A stretch of DNA of 64,000 nt from Chloroflexota bacterium (GTDB lineage Bacteria > Chloroflexota > Anaerolineae > Anaerolineales > Villigracilaceae), in contig JACPYX010000021.1 in assembly GCA_016195815.1 (NCBI GenBank), forward strand, positions 62,001 through 126,000. The letters run 5' to 3'. How positions within the stretch are numbered: position 1 is the stretch's first letter; the number at the start of each line of letters is the position of its first letter. The translations under genes and the position numbers were made by a program. Shown in pieces: positions 35,016-43,525 of this stretch. Below the pieces are notes generated by a model. That model saw only the letters and a list, made by a program, of their open reading frames with translations. It made no database searches and was not told the DNA's origin.

Positions 35016-35510
35016 CTATTGAATATCAGAATAAGCCGCGTAAGCGGGAATGTTCTGCTGGCGCGTATGATTAAGAGCGGATGCGGCCTGCTGAACGAGA
35101 ATGTCTCCAGATAGATCCGGCCCTCCGTGATGTGAAGCAAGCCCAATATACGCGGCGAGATTAAAGGCGAGACCCATTTCTTCGCTTGGCAGGTTCTTAA
35201 ATATGAAGAGCAAACGCGCGCAAACCGAGCGGCCGCCTTTTTCGTCGGTAGTGGGCAAAAGAATAAGGTATTGATCGCCCTTCCTGGCGGGAATATCGGC
35301 TGAGCGCAAATGCGAATTGAGCATGGATGCCACCGCAGAATCCATGGCTTGCCGGAGTTCGGGAGTCTGCCCGGGCGGGGGAATGATGAAAATATCAAGC
35401 AGTGTGAGCGGACTCGGATAACGCTGAGAACGGTTGATCTCGTAATCCAGCAGAATCTGGAATACATCGTACGAATACAATTCCGCGCCTTGCGACTGAT
35501 CTCTCTTCAT
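35016..35510 (-). CDS. Degenerate GGDEF-like domain protein
   Basis: About 164 residues. The fold pattern of a diguanylate cyclase domain is visible (LLDYEINRSQRYPSPLTLLDIFI... IPARKGDQYLILLPTTDEKGG), but the active-site GGDEF is replaced by KGDQY, so it should not make cyclic di-GMP. Such relics can bind nucleotides or act structurally. There is no sensor or membrane segment. The start at 35510 is 5 bases after GGAGG. It sits between hmgA and the cupin gene, not far from an HD-GYP protein, so a link to cyclic di-GMP signalling is possible but unproven. Confidence 0.55.
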   Translation of the reverse strand: MKRDQSQGAELYSYDVFQILLDYEINRSQRYPSPLTLLDIFIIPPPGQTPELRQAMDSAVASMLNSHLRSADIPARKGDQYLILLPTTDEKGGRSVCARLLFIFKNLPSEEMGLAFNLAAYIGLASHHGGPDLSGDILVQQAASALNHTRQQNIPAYAAYSDIQ

Positions 35511-35604
35511 CATGCCCTCCGTTCATTCATAAATCAACACCACGGATCTGGCCATAGAGATTGTATCATTTCGCCGAACGCCGCAAGCGAAACTTGAAAC
35601 TCTC

Positions 35605-36003
35605 TTATTGTTGAGGCGCTTTATATATAACGACACTTTCCTGTTCGTTCGGGTCGTTGCGCGCCACGACCGCGATCACTTCTTCGGTCGCGCTCAAATT
35701 GACGGGTTGATGCGGAACATTCGGCGGAATAAAGAGAAAGTCACCGGCTTGGTTAATGCTGGACTGTTCGAGGTTCTCGCCATATTTTGTCTCAGCGCGG
35801 CCTTTGACGATGTAGATGGCCGTCTCGTATCCATTATGATAATGAGCGACTGCCTTGCCGCCGGCCGGGATGACGACGATGTGCATACATAAATGTTTCG
35901 AACCCGCAGTGTTGGCGGAAATGCCCTCAAAGTTTGGCAATTGCTGTTTGGTGAGGGTTGTGCTTGTCGTGCGAACAGTGACGATGGGACGATTTTCCAT
36001 CAT
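35605..36003 (-). CDS. Cupin-domain protein
   Basis: A 132-residue single-domain cupin. The motif-1 region is AGGKAVAHYHNGYETAIYIVKGRAE (shortened here) and motif 2 is PPNVPHQPVNLS, giving the usual two His and a Glu for a metal. It shares an ATGA overlap with the upstream FAH-family gene, so they are co-translated. It could be an isomerase or dioxygenase accessory in the tyrosine pathway. No maleylacetoacetate isomerase of the usual GST-like type is present, so a role at that step is worth testing but is speculation. Confidence 0.8.
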   Translation of the reverse strand: MMENRPIVTVRTTSTTLTKQQLPNFEGISANTAGSKHLCMHIVVIPAGGKAVAHYHNGYETAIYIVKGRAETKYGENLEQSSINQAGDFLFIPPNVPHQPVNLSATEEVIAVVARNDPNEQESVVIYKAPQQ

Positions 36004-36881
36004 GATTGATTTCCTATCTTATTTCTGAGAATGCCGATCTCTTCGATTTCCAATTCAACCACATCGCCATGTTTCAGCCAGGGGCCTCGTGTCTTGGTCA
36101 ATTCGAGCAGACAGCCTGTGCCAACCGTCCCGGAGCCGATCACATCGCCCGCTTTCAATTCGGCATTGTCAGAAGCCCGGGCGATGATTTCGCCGAACGA
36201 CCAGAATATATCTTTTAAATTTCCGCGCGACATTTCCACACCGTTGACTCTGGCCGTCATCGTCAGATCGTACACGCCCGCGCGCCCCGCCGATTTATGG
36301 GCCAGCGCTTCGCGCGTGACGATCAGCGGCCCCAGCGACGAGGCAAAATCCTTCCCTTTGGCTGGGCCCAACCCGACCTTCATTTCTTCGCGTTGAATGT
36401 CGCGGGCCGACCAATCGTTGAATATTGTATAGCCAAAAATATATTCAGGGGCTTCTTCAGGCCGGATATTGATTCCGGCCTTGCCGATGACGACCGCGAT
36501 TTCCAATTCGTAATCCAGCGCGGTCGTATAGGGCGGATATGGAATCGTTTCGTCCGGCCCGAAGATGGAATTATGATTAGTGTAGTAAAAGACCGGAAAT
36601 TTGTACCATTCTTCCGGCACTTCACGCCCGCGATTGTTGTTGGCGGTTTTGACGTGCTGCTCGAACGCATAGGCATCCCGCAAGGTCGTCGGCCGTAATG
36701 GCGCCTGTAGTTTAACCTGGCCGATGTCAAACGATTCTTTCGCTGCCTGGCGCGCGGCTTCGTCCGCTCCGGCTTCGATGACAGCCAGCATATCGGCGAA
36801 AGGCAGAGGGTGGATGCGGCCATCTTTAACGAGGGCCGGTTGAGGGGCGGAATGAGGCGTGGAGAAGGTCGCGAATTTCAT
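36000..36881 (-). CDS. Fumarylacetoacetate hydrolase family protein
   Basis: A 293-residue FAH-fold enzyme. The catalytic metal-site motifs are visible: YPPYTTALDYELEIAVVIG (with DYE), IFGYTIFNDWSARDIQ and KGKDFASSLGPLIVT. GDVIGSGTVGTGCLLEL at the end is typical of small FAHD-type hydrolases and also of short fumarylacetoacetases. The context beside hppD and hmgA argues for cleavage of fumarylacetoacetate to fumarate and acetoacetate. Family is certain, exact substrate inferred. Confidence 0.87.
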   Translation of the reverse strand: MKFATFSTPHSAPQPALVKDGRIHPLPFADMLAVIEAGADEAARQAAKESFDIGQVKLQAPLRPTTLRDAYAFEQHVKTANNNRGREVPEEWYKFPVFYYTNHNSIFGPDETIPYPPYTTALDYELEIAVVIGKAGINIRPEEAPEYIFGYTIFNDWSARDIQREEMKVGLGPAKGKDFASSLGPLIVTREALAHKSAGRAGVYDLTMTARVNGVEMSRGNLKDIFWSFGEIIARASDNAELKAGDVIGSGTVGTGCLLELTKTRGPWLKHGDVVELEIEEIGILRNKIGNQS

Positions 36882-36920
36882 GTGCTTGTTTGCAGGTTGA
36901 AAGTCGAAACTTGCGAACGC

Positions 36921-38051
36921 TTAGAGATTGCCGCGCTTCTCCTGCTCGGCTTCGATTGACTCGAAGAGCGCCCTGAAATTGCCTTTGCCGAATCCTTTTG
37001 CGCCGCGCCGCTGAATGACTTCGATGAACATGGTCGGACGATCCTGGATGGGCTTGGAAAATATTTGCAGCAGATAGCCTTCATCGTCGCGGTCAACCAG
37101 TATGCCGAGATCGTGGATGGCCTGCAAATCTTCCTTGATCGCGCCGACGCGATCTGGAAGCGCCTCGTAATACGTATCGGGCACGCGCAGAAATTCGATG
37201 CCGCGCCGTTTGAGTTCCTCGACTGTGCCGATGATATCGCCGGTTGCCATGGCAATGTGTTGGACGCCGGGCGTCAGATAATAATCGAGATATTCTTCGA
37301 TCTGGCTTTTCTTTTTGCCCTCGGCCGGTTCGTTGATCGGGAATTTTACGCGGCCGTTGCCGTTTTGCATCACTTTCGACATGAGCGCCGAATATTCGGT
37401 GGAGATGTCCTTATCGTCGAAGGCCAGCAACTGGCGGAAGCCCATCACTTGATGATAGAAATTAACCCACTGATTCATTTTGCCGAGCTGCACATTGCCC
37501 ACCATGTGATCCACTGCGGCCAGGCCGGCAGACTCGGCCTGGCGTTCCATGGATTTGTAACCGGGCGCGAACGGGCCGTTGTAGTCGGAACGATCCACGA
37601 ACATGTGGATGGTCTCGCCGTAGGTGTAGATGGCGGATGTTCGATAGATGCCATGCTCATCTTTTTCTTCGCGCGGACTCCAGGCCGATTTGCCGCCGCG
37701 CTCCGTTGTGGCTTTCCAGGCTTTCTCAACGTCGTCCACTTCCATGGCGATGATCTTGACGCCGTCGCCGTGCACCATGTGATGCGCGGCCAGCTCGCTG
37801 GTCGGTCCGTAAGGTGCGGATACGACAAAACGTATCTGCCCGGACTTTAGAACGTACGAGGCGAAATCGCGGTTCTTCGTTTCAAGCCCTGCGTACGCTA
37901 CCGGCTGGAAGCCGAAACCCTTCCACCAGTAATACATGGCATGTTTGGCATTGCCCACATAAAAGTGGACGTGGTCAATGGATTTGATCTGGAGGAAATC
38001 TGCTTCCTCGGTGATAGGGCGGGCATCACTAACGGGCGCGGTCTTTGTCAT
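36921..38051 (-). CDS. hppD: 4-Hydroxyphenylpyruvate dioxygenase
   Basis: About 376 residues from the ATG at 38051, which has AAAGGAG upstream; a longer in-frame start at 38135 lacks one and overlaps the next gene. Two vicinal-oxygen-chelate modules: IKSIDHVHFYVGNAKH at the N terminus and VDHMVGNVQLGKMNQWVNFY centrally, with the second Fe ligand region GVQHIAMATGDI and the C-terminal RDDEGYLLQIFSKPIQDRPTMFIEVIQR containing the final Glu. It converts 4-hydroxyphenylpyruvate to homogentisate, the first committed step feeding hmgA. It starts the tyrosine-catabolism cluster. Confidence 0.95.
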   Translation of the reverse strand: MTKTAPVSDARPITEEADFLQIKSIDHVHFYVGNAKHAMYYWWKGFGFQPVAYAGLETKNRDFASYVLKSGQIRFVVSAPYGPTSELAAHHMVHGDGVKIIAMEVDDVEKAWKATTERGGKSAWSPREEKDEHGIYRTSAIYTYGETIHMFVDRSDYNGPFAPGYKSMERQAESAGLAAVDHMVGNVQLGKMNQWVNFYHQVMGFRQLLAFDDKDISTEYSALMSKVMQNGNGRVKFPINEPAEGKKKSQIEEYLDYYLTPGVQHIAMATGDIIGTVEELKRRGIEFLRVPDTYYEALPDRVGAIKEDLQAIHDLGILVDRDDEGYLLQIFSKPIQDRPTMFIEVIQRRGAKGFGKGNFRALFESIEAEQEKRGNL

Positions 38052-38115
38052 TTCTATCTCCTTTGGGATGGTGGGAGAGATTCTACGACAAAGATTGTCC
38101 GATTGCAAATAAGAA

Positions 38116-38592
38116 TTATGGTTTGACTCGCACAACCCTTCCGCCCGTCATCTTTTGCAGATCGTCCGGAGCCAATTCAAAGATCGCATTCGGTGTGCCT
38201 GCCGCGGCCCAGACGGTTTTATATTGAAGCAGGTCTTCATCGAGATATGTCTCCATCTTTTGCGCGTGACCAAGCGGAGGCACGCCTCCAATCGCGAAGC
38301 CCGTCACGGCGCGCACAAAATCTGCGTCGGCGCGGCCGATGGCTTCGCCCGCGTATTCGCTGACGCGTTTCTCGTCAACGCGGTTCGAGCCGCTGGTCAG
38401 CACAAGAATTGGCTTGTGGCTCGTCTTGCCCTTGAAGATCAAAGACTTGGTGATCTGTCCGAGCGTGCAACCGGCGCGGTCGGCGGCCTCCTGCGCGGTG
38501 CGCGTGCTTTCAGTAAACTCGATCACACTGCAATCGAATCCGCGCGAGGTCAAAATGTCCTGGACTTTTTGAGCGGTGGGGGAGAGTGGCAT
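38116..38592 (-). CDS. YbaK/EbsC-family aminoacyl-tRNA editing protein
   Basis: About 158 residues from the ATG at 38592 (MPLSPTAQKVQ). The frame extends further upstream but without initiation signals. Conserved YbaK traits are ALGQITKSLIFK-like CTLGQITKSLIFK with the key Lys, LTSGSNRVDEKR, and GFAIGGVPPLGH. YbaK deacylates mischarged Cys-tRNA(Pro) in trans; related proteins edit other tRNAs. It stands between hppD and a divergent methyltransferase gene, with no functional link evident. Confidence 0.9.
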   Translation of the reverse strand: MPLSPTAQKVQDILTSRGFDCSVIEFTESTRTAQEAADRAGCTLGQITKSLIFKGKTSHKPILVLTSGSNRVDEKRVSEYAGEAIGRADADFVRAVTGFAIGGVPPLGHAQKMETYLDEDLLQYKTVWAAAGTPNAIFELAPDDLQKMTGGRVVRVKP

Positions 38593-38634
38593 AAAAATTT
38601 TCCGATGATAGAATTGCGCCGGAGTATAACGCAA

Positions 38635-39327
38635 ATGCCGACTGAAAAAGAAGTGTATGCAAGCCATGCCGTTGAATATGAAGCGCTCGTCTCGCGCGAG
38701 GATTATCAGGGAAATATTTTAAAAGCCATCCAGGAAATTATTCCGCTCGATGGGCTGGATGCGCTCGATCTCGGCGCGGGCACGGGACGATTGGCCTGTC
38801 TGCTTGCTCCATTCGTACGGACGATGCTGGCCTTTGACCTTTCGCCGCACATGCTTGGCATTGCGCGTGATAGACTCCGCCGCTTCTCGCGGCGCAACTG
38901 GCTGGCCGCGGCCTGCGACCACCGCCTGCTTCCGCTGACAACTCACAGCGCAGACCTGATCGTCTCCGGCTGGAGCGTGAGTTATGTCACGGTCTGGAAT
39001 CCGCTTCGGTGGCGGGCAGAAGCGGATTCCTGGCTGGCTGAAGCGCGCCGCGTCTTGCGCGCCAATGGACAGGTCATCCTGTTTGAATCGCTTGGCACGG
39101 GGAACGAATCGCCGCAGCGATTGGCGCATCTTGAAAATTTTTATGGCTGGCTCGATGAAGTTGGATTTAAGAACAAATGGATCCGCACCGACTACAAATT
39201 CGAATCCCCTGAAACTGCCGGCGAAATTGCCGGGTTTTTCTTCGGCGATGAAATGAAGGCGAAGATCGCGCGCGAACAAATGACGATTTTGCCCGAATGT
39301 ACTGGTGTGTGGTGGATAAAGGTTTAG
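38635..39327 (+). CDS. SAM-dependent class I methyltransferase
   Basis: About 230 residues from the ATG at 38635; an in-frame ATG at 38605 is possible. SAM-binding motif I is ALDLGAGTGRLACLLA, followed by LAFDLSPHMLGIARDRL and HSADLIVSGWSVSYV, with RRVLRANGQVILFESLG as the post-motif strand. The acceptor substrate is not predictable. It diverges from the YbaK gene (43 bases between starts) and ends at a hairpin terminator shared with a convergent glycosyltransferase gene. Confidence 0.85.
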   Translation: MPTEKEVYASHAVEYEALVSREDYQGNILKAIQEIIPLDGLDALDLGAGTGRLACLLAPFVRTMLAFDLSPHMLGIARDRLRRFSRRNWLAAACDHRLLPLTTHSADLIVSGWSVSYVTVWNPLRWRAEADSWLAEARRVLRANGQVILFESLGTGNESPQRLAHLENFYGWLDEVGFKNKWIRTDYKFESPETAGEIAGFFFGDEMKAKIAREQMTILPECTGVWWIKV

Positions 39328-39355
39328 GATTCTATATCTGGTGTATTGCTTCGGG

Positions 39356-39385
39356 AAAAAGCCTGCGCAATGCCGCAGGCTTTTT
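39356..39385. terminator. Bidirectional terminator after the methyltransferase gene
   Basis: A 12-bp stem with A- and T-tracts (AAAAAGCCTGCG with CGCAGGCTTTTT) and a 6-base loop. It reaches the stop codon of the convergent gene at 39384. Confidence 0.9.
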
Positions 39386-40457
39386 ATTGCGCCAGCGAAT
39401 CGATCAGCGGCAGGATCGTATTCGTCGCTTCCTGGTTGGTGCATCGGTAGTTCTCGACGCTTTGTTTTTTGTCTCTCAACATTTCGGGAGACGCGCTCAG
39501 TTGTTTTAATAGACCGCCTTGTTCAGAAGTAAGCAAAGCCACCCAGCCCAGCCCGTGCCGCTGAATGAACTCAAGGTTCACTTCTTCCTGTCCGGGGATA
39601 TATGCTGTGGCGATGAAAGGCTTGCCGAGCGCAATGGATTCAAATAACATGTTTGGTCCGGCTTTGCCCATGACCACGTCCGATGCGGCGATGTATGGCG
39701 CGATCTCGCGCGTGAAGGGCAGGGCGTGAATGTTGTCGCGCTCCTGAAATTGACGGAATAGTCTGTGGTTCGTGCCGGTGGCGAGAATGACCTGGACGCC
39801 GTCAATGTCGAGCAGGTTTTCCACGGTGTGCGAAAAACGGGCGGCGCCTTCGCCGCCGCCCTGCAGGAAAACGGTGAACCGCTCCGGGTTCAGGTTGAGG
39901 CGTGAAAGCGGAATCGGCATGGCATGATAGAATTGCCCGCGCACCGGCCAGCCCGTGAAGTGAGTCCGCGCCGGGTCGAAGCCTGAAGCGAGAGCCTGCT
40001 CATACGTCTCACGCGTCGGGGCGAAAGTTGCGTGAGCGCGTTTCTCGGTCAGCCAGGCGCGATGGACGCCGTTTGGGTCTGAGAACAGCATTGCAAACGG
40101 ACGCTGGATGCGAAAGATACGCATGGCAAATAGAACTTCGCTGGTGAGGAACGGGTATGTGGAGATGATGAGATCGGGGCGCGCATGGCGGATGGCGCGC
40201 GCGATGGGAATGACGAGCGTGTTCTTCGCCACTTCATGCGCCACGCGGGCGCGTTTGGTTCCATCGCTCAGTTTGAACTCTGCTTCCCACAACCATAGAG
40301 CATGGCGGCTGACAGTTCGATAATGCAAGTGAACAATGCCCGGCTGCGGGTCAATAATTTCCACCTCGTATTTTTTTTGCGCCTGGTCGCGGATGGCCTC
40401 TGCCAGGCTGATATGTCCGCCGCCGGTGCGGGATGCAAAGATCAGGATTTTTTTCAT
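39384..40457 (-). CDS. MGDG synthase/UDP-glycosyltransferase-like protein
   Basis: A 357-residue GT-B glycosyltransferase of the monogalactosyl/glucosyl-diacylglycerol synthase family (GT28-like). The N-terminal ILIFASRTGGGHISLAEAI is the MGDG synthase N-domain signature, and the C-terminal donor-binding half carries VFLQGGGEGAARFS, YIAASDVVMGKAGPNMLFESIALGKPFI and IPGQEEVN. It would make membrane glycolipids or a related glycoconjugate. Its start codon overlaps, by two bases, the start of the divergent hydrolase gene. Confidence 0.85.
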   Translation of the reverse strand: MKKILIFASRTGGGHISLAEAIRDQAQKKYEVEIIDPQPGIVHLHYRTVSRHALWLWEAEFKLSDGTKRARVAHEVAKNTLVIPIARAIRHARPDLIISTYPFLTSEVLFAMRIFRIQRPFAMLFSDPNGVHRAWLTEKRAHATFAPTRETYEQALASGFDPARTHFTGWPVRGQFYHAMPIPLSRLNLNPERFTVFLQGGGEGAARFSHTVENLLDIDGVQVILATGTNHRLFRQFQERDNIHALPFTREIAPYIAASDVVMGKAGPNMLFESIALGKPFIATAYIPGQEEVNLEFIQRHGLGWVALLTSEQGGLLKQLSASPEMLRDKKQSVENYRCTNQEATNTILPLIDSLAQ

Positions 40458-41208
40458 GGATGAAATTTTTTTGAATTATAAGTTGATCGGAGATGGACCG
40501 CCCCTTTTGCTTGTGCATGGACTTGGCATCTCATTCGGCATCTGGCAGAATTTGGCTTCACTCTTACGGCCACATTTTACCCTAGTCATGGTCGAACTGC
40601 CGGGAATTGGAAAATCTCCAATGCCGCGCGGTTCGTATTTATCTTCGTCTGTGGACGCGCTCGAAAGACTGCGCCTTGAACTTGGGTTTGAAAAATGGCA
40701 TGTGTTCGGATATTCGACCGGTTCGCGCATCGCGGAAACCTACGTGCGGATGCACGCTCCGCATGTGGGCCGCGCCATCTTTCTATGCCCGATATTTGTG
40801 GATCTTCCCAAGTTTCTTTTTTTGCGCTTTGGCTTCTGGATTGACGGATTCTTTCCGGCGGCTGGAACCTGGCTCCTGCGTGGATGGCGGCTTCGATTCT
40901 TCATCTCGCTCTTTGGTTTCAATCTAACCCCCAATCCCCACACAGACGAATGGTACGTCCAGATCAGCAAAGTGCCTGCGAACGTTTTGAAAGAGACCGT
41001 CAAGATTGTATCTGCTTTGGGTTTGCGGCCATTTGATCTCCCGGTTCCTTTCTCGATGATCTGGGGCGACGCGGATATTATCCCGGCCATGCCGCGCAAA
41101 CGCCAGCCGCACGATTATTTTGTGAAGAGTAATCATGCCGCGCCCATTGTCGCGCCAGATCAAGTCGCGCAAACGATACTACTGATTTTAGAAGAGCCGT
41201 TCCATTGA
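40456..41208 (+). CDS. Alpha/beta hydrolase
   Basis: About 250 residues from the ATG at 40456. The oxyanion region is LLLVHGLGISFG, the nucleophile elbow VFGYSTGSR gives the catalytic Ser, Asp lies in SMIWGDADIIP, and a late His in KSNHAAPIV completes the triad. A basic, aromatic cap (WIDGFFPAAGTWLLRGWRLRFFI) precedes the Asp. The substrate is unknown. The start codon shares the CATG tetranucleotide with the divergent glycosyltransferase gene; a hairpin at the stop codon terminates it. Confidence 0.85.
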   Translation: MDEIFLNYKLIGDGPPLLLVHGLGISFGIWQNLASLLRPHFTLVMVELPGIGKSPMPRGSYLSSSVDALERLRLELGFEKWHVFGYSTGSRIAETYVRMHAPHVGRAIFLCPIFVDLPKFLFLRFGFWIDGFFPAAGTWLLRGWRLRFFISLFGFNLTPNPHTDEWYVQISKVPANVLKETVKIVSALGLRPFDLPVPFSMIWGDADIIPAMPRKRQPHDYFVKSNHAAPIVAPDQVAQTILLILEEPFH

Positions 41209-41220
41209 ACGGCTCTTCTT
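41191..41220. terminator. Bidirectional terminator at the hydrolase stop codon
   Basis: A 12-bp perfect stem (GAAGAGCCGTTC arms) and CATT loop, 41191-41202 with 41207-41218. It includes the TGA of the hydrolase gene and serves the convergent NUDIX gene too. Confidence 0.88.
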
Positions 41221-41228
41221 TGAAAATT

Positions 41229-41696
41229 TTATTGAACAACTGGGGATTGGCGCACCTCGAGCGCGTCCAAAATGCGCTCTTTGTGGCGTCCGTGCATGGG
41301 CATTTGTTCGATTTCGGTTAGAGCATAGAACCCGGCTTCGGTCGTTTCGTCACTCAGGCCGAGCTTGCCGCCGGTAATCTTTGCTTCAAAACTCAGGACA
41401 ACGATCTGAACTTTTTTGCCATCGGGATAAACGACCAGCAGATCATGATTGCTGTAAACGCCGATCAAGCGCCTCGTACGGACCTCGAGGCCGGTCTCCT
41501 CGAATACCTCGCGGGCGCAACACTCTTCGACCGATTCGCCCGATTCCATCTTGCCGCCGGGCAGACACCATAAGCCGTTGTCCATTCGTTTGGTGAGCAA
41601 AACTTTTGTGCGGGTTTCATCGAAAATAACGGCGCACGAACCAATGCGGAGTTCCGCGCCTTTGCCAATTCGGTCGCCGTAGAAAACTTGAGTCAT
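41229..41696 (-). CDS. NUDIX hydrolase
   Basis: About 155 residues from the ATG at 41696 (MTQVFYGDRIGKGAEL), which follows GGAGG. The Nudix box lies at residues 48-70 (G48, E54, REVFEETGL). This is distinct from the NUDIX gene at 3260 and lacks the ADP-ribose-type N-terminal domain. It resembles MutT-like housecleaning or mRNA-decapping type enzymes; the substrate is unassigned. Confidence 0.88.
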   Translation of the reverse strand: MTQVFYGDRIGKGAELRIGSCAVIFDETRTKVLLTKRMDNGLWCLPGGKMESGESVEECCAREVFEETGLEVRTRRLIGVYSNHDLLVVYPDGKKVQIVVLSFEAKITGGKLGLSDETTEAGFYALTEIEQMPMHGRHKERILDALEVRQSPVVQ

Positions 41697-41715
41697 GTTG
41701 CCTCCCATAAAATGC

Positions 41716-41743
41716 GTAGGGGCGGATCGCGATCCGCCCTTAC
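41716..41743. repeat. Palindromic intergenic repeat, GTAGGGGCG type, second copy
   Basis: A 13-bp stem with one G-U pair around CGCG (GTAGGGGCGGATC with GATCCGCCCTTAC). It reads into the TAA of the pirin gene and shares its ends with the palindrome at 15832-15859. Confidence 0.65.
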
Positions 41744-42582
41744 TTGATGAACGTGCCGTTACGCAATTCGATCAATGTTTGTTGAATCTCTTCCATCGTG
41801 TTCATTACGAATGGGCCATAAGGCGCGATGGGTTCTTTGAAGGGTGCGCCCGCAATCAGCATAAAGCGCACCGAACTATTTTCGGTCTTGACGCGAACAG
41901 AATCACCTTCGCCGAATTTGAGCAGTTTTACCGATTCGACGGGTTGGTCTGCGAACACGCCTTCGCCTTCGAAAACATAGGCCAGGGCGGTGTGTCCTTC
42001 CGGGACGGGCTGAATGAATTCGGTATCGGGAGCCAGCTCAACGTCCGCGTAAAGAGGCGAGGCCGCGATTTCGGTGACTGGCCCGGTTATGCCGTGAATC
42101 GTCCCGGCCACCACGCGGATCTTCATCCCGTCTCTTTCAAAAGTTGGAATGGTTGAGGCGCTCACTTCCTGATAGCGCGGCGTGGTCATCTTAAGTTTGG
42201 CGGGCAGGTTGACCCACAGTTGAAAGCCGTAAATATTTCCGCTTGGGCCGCGGCGCGGCATTTCTTCGTGCAGAATGCCGCGCCCGCTGGTCATCCATTG
42301 CACATCGCCGGGGCCGATCAATCCGCTGTTGCCGAGGCTGTCGCGGTGGGTTGTGGCGCCGTCGAGCATGTAGGTGACGGTTTCTATGCCGCGGTGCGGG
42401 TGCATGGGAAAGCCGCGCAGGGGACCTTCGATGGGATCGTTGAAGGCGAAATGGTCGAAGAGCAGGAAGGGATCGAATTCGTTTGATTTTTTAGGCGCGA
42501 TGGATCGCTGTAAAAGTACGCCCGCGCCTTCGATGACGTATTCTGGTTTAATAATTTGGGAGACAGATCGGATTTTATTCAT
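41740..42582 (-). CDS. Pirin family protein
   Basis: A 280-residue bicupin. The N-terminal cupin carries the pirin metal signature FPMHPHRGIETVTYML with DVQWMTSGRGILHEE (His, His, Glu), and the C-terminal cupin ends in APFKEPIAPYGPFVMNT. Pirins are iron-binding; some oxidise quercetin, others are redox-linked co-regulators. No partner is suggested by the neighbours. The stop codon comes from a palindromic repeat at 41716-41743. Confidence 0.93.
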   Translation of the reverse strand: MNKIRSVSQIIKPEYVIEGAGVLLQRSIAPKKSNEFDPFLLFDHFAFNDPIEGPLRGFPMHPHRGIETVTYMLDGATTHRDSLGNSGLIGPGDVQWMTSGRGILHEEMPRRGPSGNIYGFQLWVNLPAKLKMTTPRYQEVSASTIPTFERDGMKIRVVAGTIHGITGPVTEIAASPLYADVELAPDTEFIQPVPEGHTALAYVFEGEGVFADQPVESVKLLKFGEGDSVRVKTENSSVRFMLIAGAPFKEPIAPYGPFVMNTMEEIQQTLIELRNGTFIK

Positions 42583-42691
42583 GTCAGTATGACGATATGA
42601 GAGCGGGTAGTATTACAAGCCTGTTATCCCGTTGCGGCCCAGGTATCTGCGGAATAATTTTATTCCGAGAGGCCGTGCGCGTTATGAAGGC

Positions 42692-43486
42692 TTAAGATTG
42701 GGATGCGGTCAGTTTTAACCCGACGCGTTGGGAATTTGAATACACGTTGAAGCGATGCGTTCTTGCGTAACCGATCAAGGTAATGCCATAACGCTCGGCC
42801 ATTTCAATCGAAAGCGAACTCGGCGAAGTGCGCGAGATCAGGATCGGCGCCTGCAGGCGGGCGGCTTTTTGCAGCATCTCGGAACTGATGCGGCCGGTTG
42901 TAATCAGGATGCGCGTTTCAGGCCAGACGTTTTTCATCAAGCAAAGCCCGGCGATCTTATCGAGCGTGTTATGCCTGCCGATATCTTCAGCGGACAAGAG
43001 CATTTTTTCGCCATCACATAATGCCGATGTGTGGACTCCGCCCGTCTCGCGATAAAGTTCCTGCGACTCGAATAACATCTCGATCAAATGACCAATCGCC
43101 TCGGGCGGGACTTTGGGCTGGTCGCCGTTAAATGAGATATCCGGCTTCGCCAGCAGATCCACTGCGGTCACGCCGCCGGTGCATCCAGATGTGCGCCTCC
43201 ATGAGGCGGGCTGTTGCGCGGCGCGATTCAGCCATACATCCACGTTATCGCCGTGCTCGCAGACGCGCACATCCGCGACTTCATCCATGCTTTGAATGAT
43301 GCCCTCGTTGAATAAAAATCCCACCGCCAGCGCTTCCAAATTGACCGGCGTGCACATGAACGTGATCCAGGCTTCGCCGTTGACGGTCAGCGAAACGGGT
43401 GTTTCGACGATCGTTTCCGCATCATGGGATTCCCATTTTTTGAATTCATATCTTTCATAACGGATTGCTTTTTGTGGGGCAATCAT
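42692..43486 (-). CDS. fdhD: Formate dehydrogenase accessory sulfurtransferase FdhD
   Basis: A 264-residue FdhD family protein that passes sulfur to the molybdenum/tungsten bis-MGD cofactor of formate dehydrogenase. Visible: the N-terminal PVSLTVNGEAWITFMCTP, the loop SGCTGGVT, which carries a single Cys (some FdhD have CxxC), and LLSAEDIGRHNTLDKIAG with ILITTGRISSEM, which are diagnostic. No formate dehydrogenase gene is in the window, so it supplies enzymes encoded elsewhere. Confidence 0.93.
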   Translation of the reverse strand: MIAPQKAIRYERYEFKKWESHDAETIVETPVSLTVNGEAWITFMCTPVNLEALAVGFLFNEGIIQSMDEVADVRVCEHGDNVDVWLNRAAQQPASWRRTSGCTGGVTAVDLLAKPDISFNGDQPKVPPEAIGHLIEMLFESQELYRETGGVHTSALCDGEKMLLSAEDIGRHNTLDKIAGLCLMKNVWPETRILITTGRISSEMLQKAARLQAPILISRTSPSSLSIEMAERYGITLIGYARTHRFNVYSNSQRVGLKLTASQS

Positions 43487-43525
43487 ATTTTCTCCAAGCC
43501 GATAAGGTTTACGTGTTCGAATGAT

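Noticed and set aside
37065-37850. Plus-strand ORF antisense to hppD
   Set aside because: Shadow of the conserved hppD frame with no domain match.
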